A DNA stretch of 64,000 nt from Microcaldota archaeon (lineage in GTDB: Archaea > Micrarchaeota > Micrarchaeia > Micrarchaeales > Micrarchaeaceae): the NCBI GenBank assembly GCA_021817565.1, contig JAKAUP010000007.1:62001-126000 (forward strand), in the 5' to 3' direction. Below the pieces are notes generated by a model that was not told where the DNA came from, made no database searches, and saw nothing but the letters and a program-made list of their open reading frames with translations. This document shows positions 1 to 8,281 of this stretch, one piece after another; position 1 is the first letter of the stretch; each line of letters begins with the position of its first letter. A program made the position numbers and the translations under genes.

Positions 1-974
1 CCTATGCATGAATATACTGGTCCTGAGAAGAAGTCTACATTGGGCCATATGCCTTTCTTTCCGGTAACCTTTATCGCAGCTTCTTCTATGCCGAATGCCG
101 CATCCGCGATCTTTTTTGTCTCTTTGTTTGCATTTCGGAGCGCTTTCTTAAGCTGTTCTTTTATTATGGTTGCCCTGGGGTCGTATGTTTTGTAAACCCT
201 GTGCCCAAAACCCATAATCCTTCCTCCTGAAGAGATAATCCCGTTTATATATTTGTCTGGATCCTTATCCATTCCGTCCTTTATCATTTTTAGCGCCGCC
301 TCGTCCGCACCCCCATGAAGCGGTCCCTTCAGCGTATTTATTGCGGATACGGTTGCAGAGTAGATATCAGACATTGTTGATATTGTAACTATCCCGGAGA
401 AGGTTGATGCGTTTGAGCTGTGTTCAGCATGCAGAAGCAACATCGTATCTGTCAATGCAACAACATCCTTCTTTTTCTTCTCTCCGTCAAGCATATACAG
501 AAAGTTTTCAGTATGGCTTAGCGTTTCATCAGGAGGGTTATATTTTCCGGTATTTCTTATACTTCCTATAGCGCCAACAACGCTCGCCATCTTTGATATT
601 ATCCTTACGGATGCTTCTTCCATACTTCCATTCTCCGCGTTCTTCTCCGTTGCTCCGATCAGGTCCATTGCTACGGATAAGGTGTGCATGGGCTTGGTCT
701 TCTTTGGTATTCTTTTTATGAGGTTTATCACATCCTCGCTGAGCTCTCTGTTGGAGGCAAGCGCTTCCTTGAAGACTGCCAGCTCCTTTTGTTTTGGGAG
801 TTTTCCGTGGAGAAGCAGGTAGGATACTTCCTCGAAATTGGAGTGCTTTGCAAGCTCTCCTATGTCATATCCGTAATAGTACAGCTTTCCGGCCTTTCCG
901 TCAACCTTGCATATCTCAGATTCCATGAAGTACACTCCTTCAAGCCCCTGGTTTATCTTTGGTTTCTCATCCAT
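1..974 (-). CDS. gltA: Citrate synthase, C-terminus cut by window edge
   Basis: This gene is absent from the ORF track because it runs off the left edge, but the minus strand is open from an ATG at 974 to base 1 (324 codons). It should condense oxaloacetate and acetyl-CoA to citrate. Family motifs are visible: a GPLHGG stretch, HAEHSSN carrying a catalytic His region, and GFGHRVYKTYDPRA. Citrate synthases of this type are about 370-380 residues, so roughly 50 residues, including the last catalytic Asp region, lie outside the window. It diverges from aconitase across a short AT-rich promoter. Its start lies about 25-30 nt from the TATA box, so its mRNA may be leaderless. Confidence 0.93.
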   Translation of the reverse strand, partial: MDEKPKINQGLEGVYFMESEICKVDGKAGKLYYYGYDIGELAKHSNFEEVSYLLLHGKLPKQKELAVFKEALASNRELSEDVINLIKRIPKKTKPMHTLSVAMDLIGATEKNAENGSMEEASVRIISKMASVVGAIGSIRNTGKYNPPDETLSHTENFLYMLDGEKKKKDVVALTDTMLLLHAEHSSNASTFSGIVTISTMSDIYSATVSAINTLKGPLHGGADEAALKMIKDGMDKDPDKYINGIISSGGRIMGFGHRVYKTYDPRATIIKEQLKKALRNANKETKKIADAAFGIEEAAIKVTGKKGIWPNVDFFSGPVYSCI

Positions 975-996
975 CTACCCACACTTGATTATCTCA

Positions 997-1008
997 TATT
1001 ATATTTTT
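997..1008. promoter_or_regulatory. Shared TATA region between citrate synthase and aconitase
   Basis: An AT-rich TATTATATTTTT block sits in the gap between the divergent genes. On the minus strand it lies about 25-30 nt from the citrate synthase ATG, fitting a leaderless transcript. On the plus strand it would start transcription near 1030, upstream of the proposed GTG start of aconitase. This is read from spacing only. Confidence 0.5.
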
Positions 1009-1067
1009 GTATCTTTCTGTTTATGGCAACCTTTTTTATCCTGTATGAGAAATACACAGGGGATTTT

Positions 1068-3845
1068 GTGGGCTATTCGGACGCGCTTGGGATACTAAAA
1101 TCTTTTACCTCGGACTCGGGTAAGGAGTTATTTTATTATTCCCTGCCGGAGCTCGAAAAGAAGGGCTTCGGAAAAATTTCCGAACTTCCTTTCTCCATAA
1201 GGGTGGTTTTGGAATCGCTTGTCAGGAACCTGGATGGGAAATCAGTTACAGAAAATGATGTCAGAGCCCTTGCTAACTGGAATCCTTCGCAGCCTTCAGA
1301 TTTGGACGTGCCTTTTAAGGTTTCAAGAATACTTATGCAGGATTTTACCGGTGTCCCTGCGGTTGTGGACCTGGCAGCAATGCGCGACTTCGTTGTTAAG
1401 AAAGGAAAGGGCGCTGAACTGATACAGCCGCTTGTACCTGTTGATCTCATCATAGATCACTCTGTTCAGGTCGATTCTTTCAACACAGCCGATTCTATTG
1501 TGATAAACCAGCAAAAGGAGGTAGAAAGGAATAGGGAAAGGTATGGGTTTTTAAAATGGGCTGCGGGCGCTTTTGACAAGTTCAGGGTTTATCCGCCCTC
1601 TGCGGGCATATGCCACCAGATAAACCTGGAGTATCTGGCAACATGCGTGTCTACCCAGCAAGAGAATGGCGTTACTTATGCATTCCCCGACACTTTGGTT
1701 GGAACAGATTCCCACACCACTATGATAAACGGGTTGGGTGTAGTCGGGTTTGGAGTTGGCGGGATTGAGGCGGAAGCCGCAATGCTTGGGCAGCCCACAT
1801 CTTTTACCACCCCAAAGGTGCTCGGAGTACATATTACCGGAAAGACAAGAGAGGGTATTACGGCAACAGACTTTGCGCTTACCCTGACAAAGATCCTTAG
1901 GGAGAAAGGAGTCGTAGGTATGTTTGTTGAGTTCTTTGGGGAGGGGGTCGGGTCTCTCTCTCTGCCTGACAGAGCAACATTATCTAACATGTGCCCGGAG
2001 TATGGCGCTACGATTGCGATATTTCCACCGGATCAGAAAACGCTTGATTATATGGAGATGACCGGAAGGCCGCAAAATCAGATAAATTTAGTAAGGGATT
2101 ATTACAAAGCGCAAGGTATGTTAGGGATAGACTATAAAAAGATAAAGTACAGCGATATCTTAGAAATAGATCTCGGATCGGTACAGCCTTCCGTCTCTGG
2201 GCCGGATCAGCCAAAGGAACAGGTTCCTTTGGGCAGGATAAGGGATGACTTCGATTCGGTGTTCGTGTTTGATGGTGGGGAGAAGGAGAGTCTGGATAAA
2301 AAAGATGCTACAAGATGGGCCACCGAAAGCGCGGCTCCTGACGCCGGGAAAGCAACGGATGCCCCAACACACAAAAACATTAGGAGTTTTAGGGTAAAGG
2401 AAGCGGACGGATATGAGTATGTGCTTTCAGATGGGGATGTTGTGGTATCCTCCATAACAAGTTGCACGAATACTAGCAATCCTTCTGTGATGATTGCAGC
2501 GGGACTGCTTGCGAAAAAGGCGGTTGAACTTGGCTTGAAAGTAGATGTTAGGAAGGTTAAAACAAGCTTTGGACCTGGATCAAGGGTTGTTACAGAGTAT
2601 CTTAATAGGGCTGGCCTGACGGAGTACCTGAATAAACTTGGTTATGGGTTGGTTGGATATGGATGCATAACGTGCATAGGCAATAGCGGACCGCTTATTG
2701 GGGGCCAGAGTGAGACAATAAACAAGAATGGCATAGTTGTTGCATCAGTACTTTCTGGAAACAGGAACTATGAGGCAAGAATACATAGGGACATCAGGGC
2801 GAATTACCTTATGTCCCCGCCGCTTGTAATCGCTTTTGGGATAGCTGGAACTGTCAGGATAGATCTGGCCAAAGAGCCTTTGGGTACTGGGAAAGGCGGG
2901 CAAAAGGTATTCCTTAAGGACATATGGCCCACAGATTCTGAGATAAATGAGGTCGTAAAAAAGGTTGTAAGCGAAGATATGTTTGAGAAGGTATACGGCA
3001 AGGACATTTACAATGTGAATAACTACTGGAATGGAATAGAGACAGAAAAGGGAATGCTCTATTCGTGGAATGATAAAAGTACATACATCCGTCTTCCCCC
3101 ATTCTTCGGTTCGGTTGGTAAGATAGGGATAAAGCCGCTTAACGGCTGCGCCGTTCTTGCTGTCTTTGGGGATTCGCTTTCGACAGACCACATCTCCCCT
3201 GCAGGAGCAATAGGCGCTGACAGCCCAGCAGGGAAATACCTTGCGTCTTTAGGGGTTGAACAGAAGAACTTCAATACATATGGCGCGAGGAGAGGGAACC
3301 ACGAGATAATGATGAGGGGCACATTTGCAAATAATAGGATAAAGAACTTGTTGCTGGAAGAACAGGGAGGTTATACAAAACATTTCCCCAGTATGGAAAG
3401 ATTGAGCATTTATGACGCTGCGATGAGATACAAAAGCGAGGATGTTGGGGTGGTCGTGTTTGGGGGGAAGGAGTACGGGTCTGGAAGCTCCAGGGACTGG
3501 GCTGCAAAGGGTCCAGCGCTGATAGGGGTGAGGGCGGTGATAGCAGAAAGCTTTGAACGCATACACAGGAGCAATCTTGTAGGCATGGGGGTTATTCCGC
3601 TCCAGTTTTCAAATGGGGATACGTTCAGCTCGCTTAACATAGATGCATCGAAAAGGATAGATATTGCGATAAAAGAAGGAGTGAAGCCTAGAGACACAGT
3701 GGTGCTTTATTTCACTGACAAGGAAGGGAGTAGGAAGGAGGCAAAACTTATTCTGAGGATTGATACAGATACAGAGATGGGTTATTGCAGGAACGGAGGC
3801 ATACTTAATTATGTTTTGGGCAAGATAATCTCTGGCGGGCTTTGA
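1068..3845 (+). CDS. acnA: Aconitate hydratase (AcnA type)
   Basis: Isomerises citrate to isocitrate in the cytoplasm using a 4Fe-4S cluster. The protein matches the AcnA/IRP1 class over its whole length. Cluster cysteines are visible in SSITSCTNTSNPS and in GYGCITCIGNSG, and the swivel domain has DSLSTDHISPAG and YGSGSSRDWAAKG. The ORF track starts at 684, but that extension lies antisense to citrate synthase. The GTG at 1068, with AGGGGA five bases upstream, gives 925 residues, close to the usual 890-910; ATG 1023 is the alternative. The stop overlaps the next start (TGATG), indicating one transcript with the Mqo-like gene. Confidence 0.93.
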   Translation: MGYSDALGILKSFTSDSGKELFYYSLPELEKKGFGKISELPFSIRVVLESLVRNLDGKSVTENDVRALANWNPSQPSDLDVPFKVSRILMQDFTGVPAVVDLAAMRDFVVKKGKGAELIQPLVPVDLIIDHSVQVDSFNTADSIVINQQKEVERNRERYGFLKWAAGAFDKFRVYPPSAGICHQINLEYLATCVSTQQENGVTYAFPDTLVGTDSHTTMINGLGVVGFGVGGIEAEAAMLGQPTSFTTPKVLGVHITGKTREGITATDFALTLTKILREKGVVGMFVEFFGEGVGSLSLPDRATLSNMCPEYGATIAIFPPDQKTLDYMEMTGRPQNQINLVRDYYKAQGMLGIDYKKIKYSDILEIDLGSVQPSVSGPDQPKEQVPLGRIRDDFDSVFVFDGGEKESLDKKDATRWATESAAPDAGKATDAPTHKNIRSFRVKEADGYEYVLSDGDVVVSSITSCTNTSNPSVMIAAGLLAKKAVELGLKVDVRKVKTSFGPGSRVVTEYLNRAGLTEYLNKLGYGLVGYGCITCIGNSGPLIGGQSETINKNGIVVASVLSGNRNYEARIHRDIRANYLMSPPLVIAFGIAGTVRIDLAKEPLGTGKGGQKVFLKDIWPTDSEINEVVKKVVSEDMFEKVYGKDIYNVNNYWNGIETEKGMLYSWNDKSTYIRLPPFFGSVGKIGIKPLNGCAVLAVFGDSLSTDHISPAGAIGADSPAGKYLASLGVEQKNFNTYGARRGNHEIMMRGTFANNRIKNLLLEEQGGYTKHFPSMERLSIYDAAMRYKSEDVGVVVFGGKEYGSGSSRDWAAKGPALIGVRAVIAESFERIHRSNLVGMGVIPLQFSNGDTFSSLNIDASKRIDIAIKEGVKPRDTVVLYFTDKEGSRKEAKLILRIDTDTEMGYCRNGGILNYVLGKIISGGL

Positions 3846-5191
3846 TGGTCTTTATGGACAACAGGGACTATGAACTTATTATTGTTGGTGGGGGGATAAC
3901 CGGAGCGGCTGTTTTGTACGCTGTTTCCGCTTATACAAACGTATCGAAAGTGCTGCTCATAGAGAAGTATGAGGATATTGCAACCCTTAATTCAAATTCC
4001 AAAAGCAACAGCCAGACGCTCCATTTCGGAGACGTCGAAACTAATTATAGCTTAAAGAAGGCGGAAGAGGCAAGAGGGGAGGCGCGCCGTGTGCTCAGAT
4101 ATATGAGCCTGCTCGATAAGAATGAAAGGGAGCGGACAATCAGAGCATGCCAGAAGATGGTGTTAGGAGTTGGTGATGAAGAATCAGAGGCGCTTGAGAG
4201 AACTTATCATTCAGGGATAAGGAGGCTCTTCCCTGGATTACAGATACTTTATAGGGATGGTTTGGAAAGGGTTGAGCCAAATACAGTAAAGGGAAGAGAT
4301 AAGGATGAAAGTGTGACCGCATTGCTTAGCGATAGCGGTTATATGGTGGATTTTGAGAGGCTCGCCCGCTCCTTCGTATCGAAGGCGCTCGATAATAAGA
4401 GGAGGGGGAAGGAGGTAGCATTGATGTTTAATACCAGAGTAGTCAAACTGGAGGAGAAGCATGGTGTATATAGGCTAACTACGACAAAGGGTGAATTCCG
4501 GGCGAAGTTTGTGGTCTTTGCTACTGGAAGCTACAGCTTGCTTTTCGCAAAGATGCTTGATTTTGAGAAGAACCTTTCGATAATATCTGTAGGGGGCGAC
4601 TATTTCATATCTAAAAAAATGCTGAGAGGAAAGGTTTATCGCGTTCAAAAAGGAGGGATACCTTTTGCTGCAGTGCATGCAGATCCGGACATAAGGAATG
4701 AGAAGATAACGAGGTATGGGCCTACCGCAACAATTCCGCTGAAGCTTGAGAAGAGGGGTTCCACCGCGCTGGATTATATCCGTTCTTTCAATTATGACAT
4801 AAAGACATTGGAAACGATAACAAAGGTATTGGGCAATGAAGACATACTCAGGATACTTGAGACCAACTTCGTTTACGGCCTGCCCGTGGTAGGGAAAAGA
4901 TGGTTCTTCCAGAACGAGGTGAGGAAGATAATACCTTCGATAAAATATGAGCACCTTTATTACCAAAGGGGGATGGGCGGGATACGCCCGCAGATAGTGG
5001 ACGAGAACACAAAATCATTTTTTGTTGGGGCGTCAAAGCTTTACGACCATAATGCAATATTCAACATAACCCCTTCCCCGGGAGCATCTTCGGCATTAGA
5101 GAGTGGGATAGAGGACATGAAGTACATAGCGCGTGCGCTTGATTTGCGTATAAACGCTTCGAAATTTGATAGAGAGCTTGGGTTGGATTAG
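3845..5191 (+). CDS. mqo: FAD-dependent malate:quinone oxidoreductase-like protein
   Basis: A flavoprotein with an N-terminal dinucleotide-binding motif (IIVGGGITGA) and a C-terminal NITPSPGASSALESG segment resembling that of malate:quinone oxidoreductases. Mqo oxidises malate to oxaloacetate and passes electrons to membrane quinone. The location directly after citrate synthase and aconitase supports a TCA role. The track start is a TTG at 3842; the ATG at 3845 overlapping the aconitase stop is preferred (448 residues). Related flavoproteins (L-2-hydroxyglutarate or glycerol-3-phosphate oxidase families) share the fold, so substrate specificity is inferred. Confidence 0.72.
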   Translation: MVFMDNRDYELIIVGGGITGAAVLYAVSAYTNVSKVLLIEKYEDIATLNSNSKSNSQTLHFGDVETNYSLKKAEEARGEARRVLRYMSLLDKNERERTIRACQKMVLGVGDEESEALERTYHSGIRRLFPGLQILYRDGLERVEPNTVKGRDKDESVTALLSDSGYMVDFERLARSFVSKALDNKRRGKEVALMFNTRVVKLEEKHGVYRLTTTKGEFRAKFVVFATGSYSLLFAKMLDFEKNLSIISVGGDYFISKKMLRGKVYRVQKGGIPFAAVHADPDIRNEKITRYGPTATIPLKLEKRGSTALDYIRSFNYDIKTLETITKVLGNEDILRILETNFVYGLPVVGKRWFFQNEVRKIIPSIKYEHLYYQRGMGGIRPQIVDENTKSFFVGASKLYDHNAIFNITPSPGASSALESGIEDMKYIARALDLRINASKFDRELGLD

Positions 5192-6244
5192 ATGGCGAAA
5201 TACAGTTTGCTGTGTCTGGATTGCGGGGCAACGTATAAGAGTACGTACCATACGCAAATATGCGAGAAGTGCTACGGGATACTCGAGGTAGTATATAGGA
5301 GCATATCGCTTCCAGGCAGGATACGCTCATTTTGGGATATGTCTGGCGTACTCCCTGACTCGGACTATATGGAGTTACACCTCGGAAATACCGATGTTGT
5401 GAAGATTGAGAAAAACGCATACGCTAAACTCGAGTTCCAGAATCCGACAAGATCGTTCAAGGACAGAGGTTCGGCTGTGGAGGTCTCTAAGGCGAACGAT
5501 TTGGGGCATGCAGAAGTCGTATGCGCATCGACAGGCAACATGGCTTATTCGGTAGCGTACTATTCGAAGATATATGGGCTAAGGTCAAAGATATTCATAA
5601 GCAAGGATGCGAATCCGGACAAGCTAAAGTACATAAAAGACACGCACAACGCATCAGTAGTGAGGATAAATGGGGATTTCACAAAGGCGCAAGAAGCAGC
5701 GGTAGCATATTCGATTAAGGAAGGAGTGTTTTTGGCTGGGGATTATTGCTATAGAAAGGAAGGTCAAAAAACGATCGCTTACGAGTTGGACTATCAGTTG
5801 CCAGGAGCAAGTGATATAATAATACCGGTAGGAAATGCGACGTTGTTCTCAGGTATGTATAAGGGGTTTTGGGAAATGAAAGGGAAGAGAAAGAATAAAC
5901 GGGTGCCAAGACTCATAGGGGTAGAGGCGGAAGGGTGTTCTCCGCTTGTAAAGGCGTACAAAGACAAGAGGGAGCTGAAGTATCAGCAACCGAAAACGCG
6001 AGCGGATGCGATAGCAGTAGGTTATCCGACATTCTGGAAACAAGCAATAGAGGGAATGAGGAGAAGCAGAGGTTTCGCGTTGTCTGTATCAGATTTGGAA
6101 ATGGAGAGTGCAAGAAACAAGCTGTATATGAAGCAGGGTTTGATGGTGGAATTGGGAGGTGCAGCAACAGCTGCGGCATATGAAAAGGTAGGAAACGAGT
6201 TGGGTAGAAGAGTTGCATTAATACTGAGCGGTTCTAACACATAA
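5192..6244 (+). CDS. thrC: Threonine synthase
   Basis: A PLP enzyme converting O-phosphohomoserine to threonine. An N-terminal zinc-ribbon-like pair (C8, C11, C24, C27) precedes the PLP fold, as in archaeal threonine synthases. The Schiff-base lysine is K90 in NPTRSFKDRG, with a phosphate-binding STGNMA region and a glycine-rich PVGNATLFSGMYKG segment. It begins at the base after the Mqo stop, so it belongs to that operon. A cysteate synthase or other fold-type II enzyme is a less likely alternative. The 3' end faces the convergent tandem array across a hairpin. Confidence 0.88.
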   Translation: MAKYSLLCLDCGATYKSTYHTQICEKCYGILEVVYRSISLPGRIRSFWDMSGVLPDSDYMELHLGNTDVVKIEKNAYAKLEFQNPTRSFKDRGSAVEVSKANDLGHAEVVCASTGNMAYSVAYYSKIYGLRSKIFISKDANPDKLKYIKDTHNASVVRINGDFTKAQEAAVAYSIKEGVFLAGDYCYRKEGQKTIAYELDYQLPGASDIIIPVGNATLFSGMYKGFWEMKGKRKNKRVPRLIGVEAEGCSPLVKAYKDKRELKYQQPKTRADAIAVGYPTFWKQAIEGMRRSRGFALSVSDLEMESARNKLYMKQGLMVELGGAATAAAYEKVGNELGRRVALILSGSNT

Positions 6245-6266
6245 CTGCTTGTAATTTTAGTGGGAT

Positions 6267-6305
6267 GTTTGTCGGGACGGAATTAAGAAACCGTCCGGGA
6301 CAAAC
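6267..6305 (-). terminator. Hairpin spanning the stop codon of tandem copy 1
   Basis: The arms GTTTGTCGGGACGG and CCGTCCGGGACAAAC pair as 7 bp plus 6 bp around a small internal loop, with a 10-nt loop. The stop codon of copy 1 lies in the loop. It also separates this gene from convergent thrC, so it may stop transcription from both sides. There is no long U-tract; termination is an inference. Confidence 0.5.
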
Positions 6306-7128
6306 TTTTTTTGTTGGTTGCCAGATTATACAGAGTATTTTCTGTACGCATTTGCCTTAAAGCGACAGATACGGCGGTTGGCACAGTGGTTGGCACAACA
6401 TCCGACACCCCTGTTCTAAGATAGGAGATTTTTGGGTGTTTTGTATTTGATTCGGCATTTCTTTTTTTTGCCGTTGTCTGTTCGACCGGGTAGATGCTGT
6501 CCATAATAACTTTTTCTTTAGATTTACCGTTTGTCGTCCATATTGGAGTTACCTTGACCTTTTCACCTATCTTCAAGTGTGGTTGGTGTGTATCTGTCTG
6601 CACGACTCGCATTTCTTTTCCACTGTTTAATTGGTAGTTAAAAACTGTTGGTGGTAGTTTATTTTTTTCTACAATAACAGATGTCCCAGCTACACCAGTC
6701 ATTATTACACCAGTTATTAAAACAGCTCCCATTACAGATATCGGATATACACGCGAAAAAGGTTCATCGGTTCTTGCCGTGGCAAGAAGGGCGGCTAAAC
6801 CGGTCACTGCAAACACCCCAAGGTAAAGCTCTGCAGCAAGTTGAAGTAGAGTTGGTGATTTTTGTTTATAACCAGTCACCGTAGCCTCCATTGACGGACC
6901 TGCCTTAATGGCAATGGCAGATGGTTTAGTTTCGATCACTCTCTCAATCTTAGGCTGTTCTTTTAAAGCTTGCTTGGACCAATTTTCTTCTGGACGATGA
7001 GTAAGTAAAAGCGTGCCCAGGGCGATAGCAGGCGATATCAAGAATAGGGCAGAGCCAGGAGCCGATACTGACCATCTCACTATATCTGATACTATGTTTT
7101 TATTTGAGCCTATATAATAATTTGTCAT
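6283..7128 (-). CDS. Tandem paralogue 1, multi-pass membrane protein of unknown function
   Basis: I do not recognise the family. The 281-residue product has a hydrophobic segment near residues 25-42, a conserved polar stretch (ALGTLLLTH through AIAIKAGPSMEATVTGY), two more hydrophobic segments about residues 95-160, then a soluble beta-rich region (SGKEMRVVQ...LKIGEKVKVTP) and a conserved basic tail. The beta-rich part resembles, in pattern only, the small C-terminal domain of SlyB-type lipoproteins. Compared with copies 2 and 3 the flanks are nearly identical while the N-terminus and the central hydrophobic block differ. It has its own TATA-like TATATAT about 35 nt upstream and ends in a hairpin. 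Confidence 0.75.
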   Translation of the reverse strand: MTNYYIGSNKNIVSDIVRWSVSAPGSALFLISPAIALGTLLLTHRPEENWSKQALKEQPKIERVIETKPSAIAIKAGPSMEATVTGYKQKSPTLLQLAAELYLGVFAVTGLAALLATARTDEPFSRVYPISVMGAVLITGVIMTGVAGTSVIVEKNKLPPTVFNYQLNSGKEMRVVQTDTHQPHLKIGEKVKVTPIWTTNGKSKEKVIMDSIYPVEQTTAKKRNAESNTKHPKISYLRTGVSDVVPTTVPTAVSVALRQMRTENTLYNLATNKKSLSRTVS

Positions 7129-7254
7129 TCAATCACGGCTGTACTCTATCTTTTCAGATATATATGGGTTTTGTTGTAGTTTTTCGGCTTTTTCCAGTAT
7201 GTTTTTATACTGCATTGGAGTGAGTTCGGGCCCTGTTATGTTTCTTAGTGATTT

Positions 7255-7293
7255 GTTTGTCGGGACGGAATTAAGAAACCGTCCGGGACAAAC
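7255..7293 (-). terminator. Hairpin spanning the stop codon of tandem copy 2
   Basis: Same arms and 10-nt loop as at copy 1, again with the stop codon in the loop. Its conservation in all three units suggests a role in transcript ending or stability rather than chance. Confidence 0.5.
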
Positions 7294-8116
7294 TTCTGTT
7301 GGTTGCCAGATTATACAAAGTATTTTCTGTACGCATTTGCCTTAAAGCGAACGATACAGCGGTTGGCACAGTGGTTGGCACGACATCCGACACCCCTGTC
7401 CTAAGATAGGAGATTTTTGGATGTTTTGTATTTGATTCGGAATTTCTTTTTTTTACCGTTGTCTGTTCGACCGGGTTGATGCTGTCCATAATAACCTTTT
7501 CTTTAAATTTACCATTTGTTATCCATACTGGTGTTGGAGTTACTTCGATCTTTTCGCCTATCTTCAATGGGGGTTGGCGTGTATTTACCTGCACAAATTC
7601 TTCTTTTCCATTCGGGTTTTTTAATCGATAGTAAAAAGCGAGTGACGGTTGTGAGGGTATTACGCCCATTCCTGCCAGCGCCATATTTCCTACAACTGCT
7701 ATACCGGTGACTATAGGGGTCCCTATGAAAGCTGCTGTGGTTGTAAGATCTAGGCTTAGCCCGCCATCTATTATCCCCTCAGCAATAAGACTGGCAACAC
7801 CAAGCAATGCAAAAACCCCAAGGTAAAGCTCTGCGCCAAGTTCAAGTAGGGTTTGTGATTTTTGTTTATAACCGGTTACCGTGGCCTCCATTGACGGACC
7901 TGCCTTAATGGCAATGGCAGATGGTTTGGTTTCGATTACTTTCTCGATCTTAGGCTGTTCTTTTAGATGTTCGGGCCAATTTTTTTCTGGACGATGAGTA
8001 AGTAAAAGCGTGCCCAGGGCAGCAACAGGTAATAGCCCAACAATACTAATACCGAGTATACCACCAGTCATCACAGCTTTTTCTTTGGCGTTTTCTATTA
8101 CATCTTCCATTGTCAT
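7271..8116 (-). CDS. Tandem paralogue 2, multi-pass membrane protein of unknown function
   Basis: 281 residues, same architecture as copy 1. The first about 30 residues (starting MTMEDVIENAKEK) are closer to copy 3 than to copy 1. The conserved block after ALGTLLLTH is followed by hydrophobic segments unlike either neighbour (LTTTAAFIGTPIVTGIAVVG region), then the shared NPNGKEEFVQVNTRQPPL beta-rich region and basic tail. Predicted to span the membrane about three times. No catalytic motif is visible and no function is proposed. Confidence 0.75.
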   Translation of the reverse strand: MTMEDVIENAKEKAVMTGGILGISIVGLLPVAALGTLLLTHRPEKNWPEHLKEQPKIEKVIETKPSAIAIKAGPSMEATVTGYKQKSQTLLELGAELYLGVFALLGVASLIAEGIIDGGLSLDLTTTAAFIGTPIVTGIAVVGNMALAGMGVIPSQPSLAFYYRLKNPNGKEEFVQVNTRQPPLKIGEKIEVTPTPVWITNGKFKEKVIMDSINPVEQTTVKKRNSESNTKHPKISYLRTGVSDVVPTTVPTAVSFALRQMRTENTLYNLATNRSLSRTVS

Positions 8117-8242
8117 TCAATCACGGCTGTACTCTATCTTTTCAGATATATATGGGTTTTGTTGTAGTTTTTCGGCTTTTTCCAGTATGTTTTTATACTG
8201 CATTGGAGTGGGTTCGGGTCCTGTTATGTTTCTTAGTGATTT

Positions 8243-8281
8243 GTTTGTCTGGACGGAATTAAGAAACCGTCCGGGACAAAC
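8243..8281 (-). terminator. Hairpin spanning the stop codon of tandem copy 3
   Basis: Arms as in copies 1 and 2 with one base difference in the internal loop (TCTGG instead of TCGGG). The stop codon is again in the loop. Confidence 0.5.

Noticed and set aside
684-1067. N-terminal extension of the aconitase ORF and the ORF at 4-195 (+)
   Set aside because: Both lie antisense to the citrate synthase coding frame, which shows clear family motifs; the extension has no similarity to aconitase.
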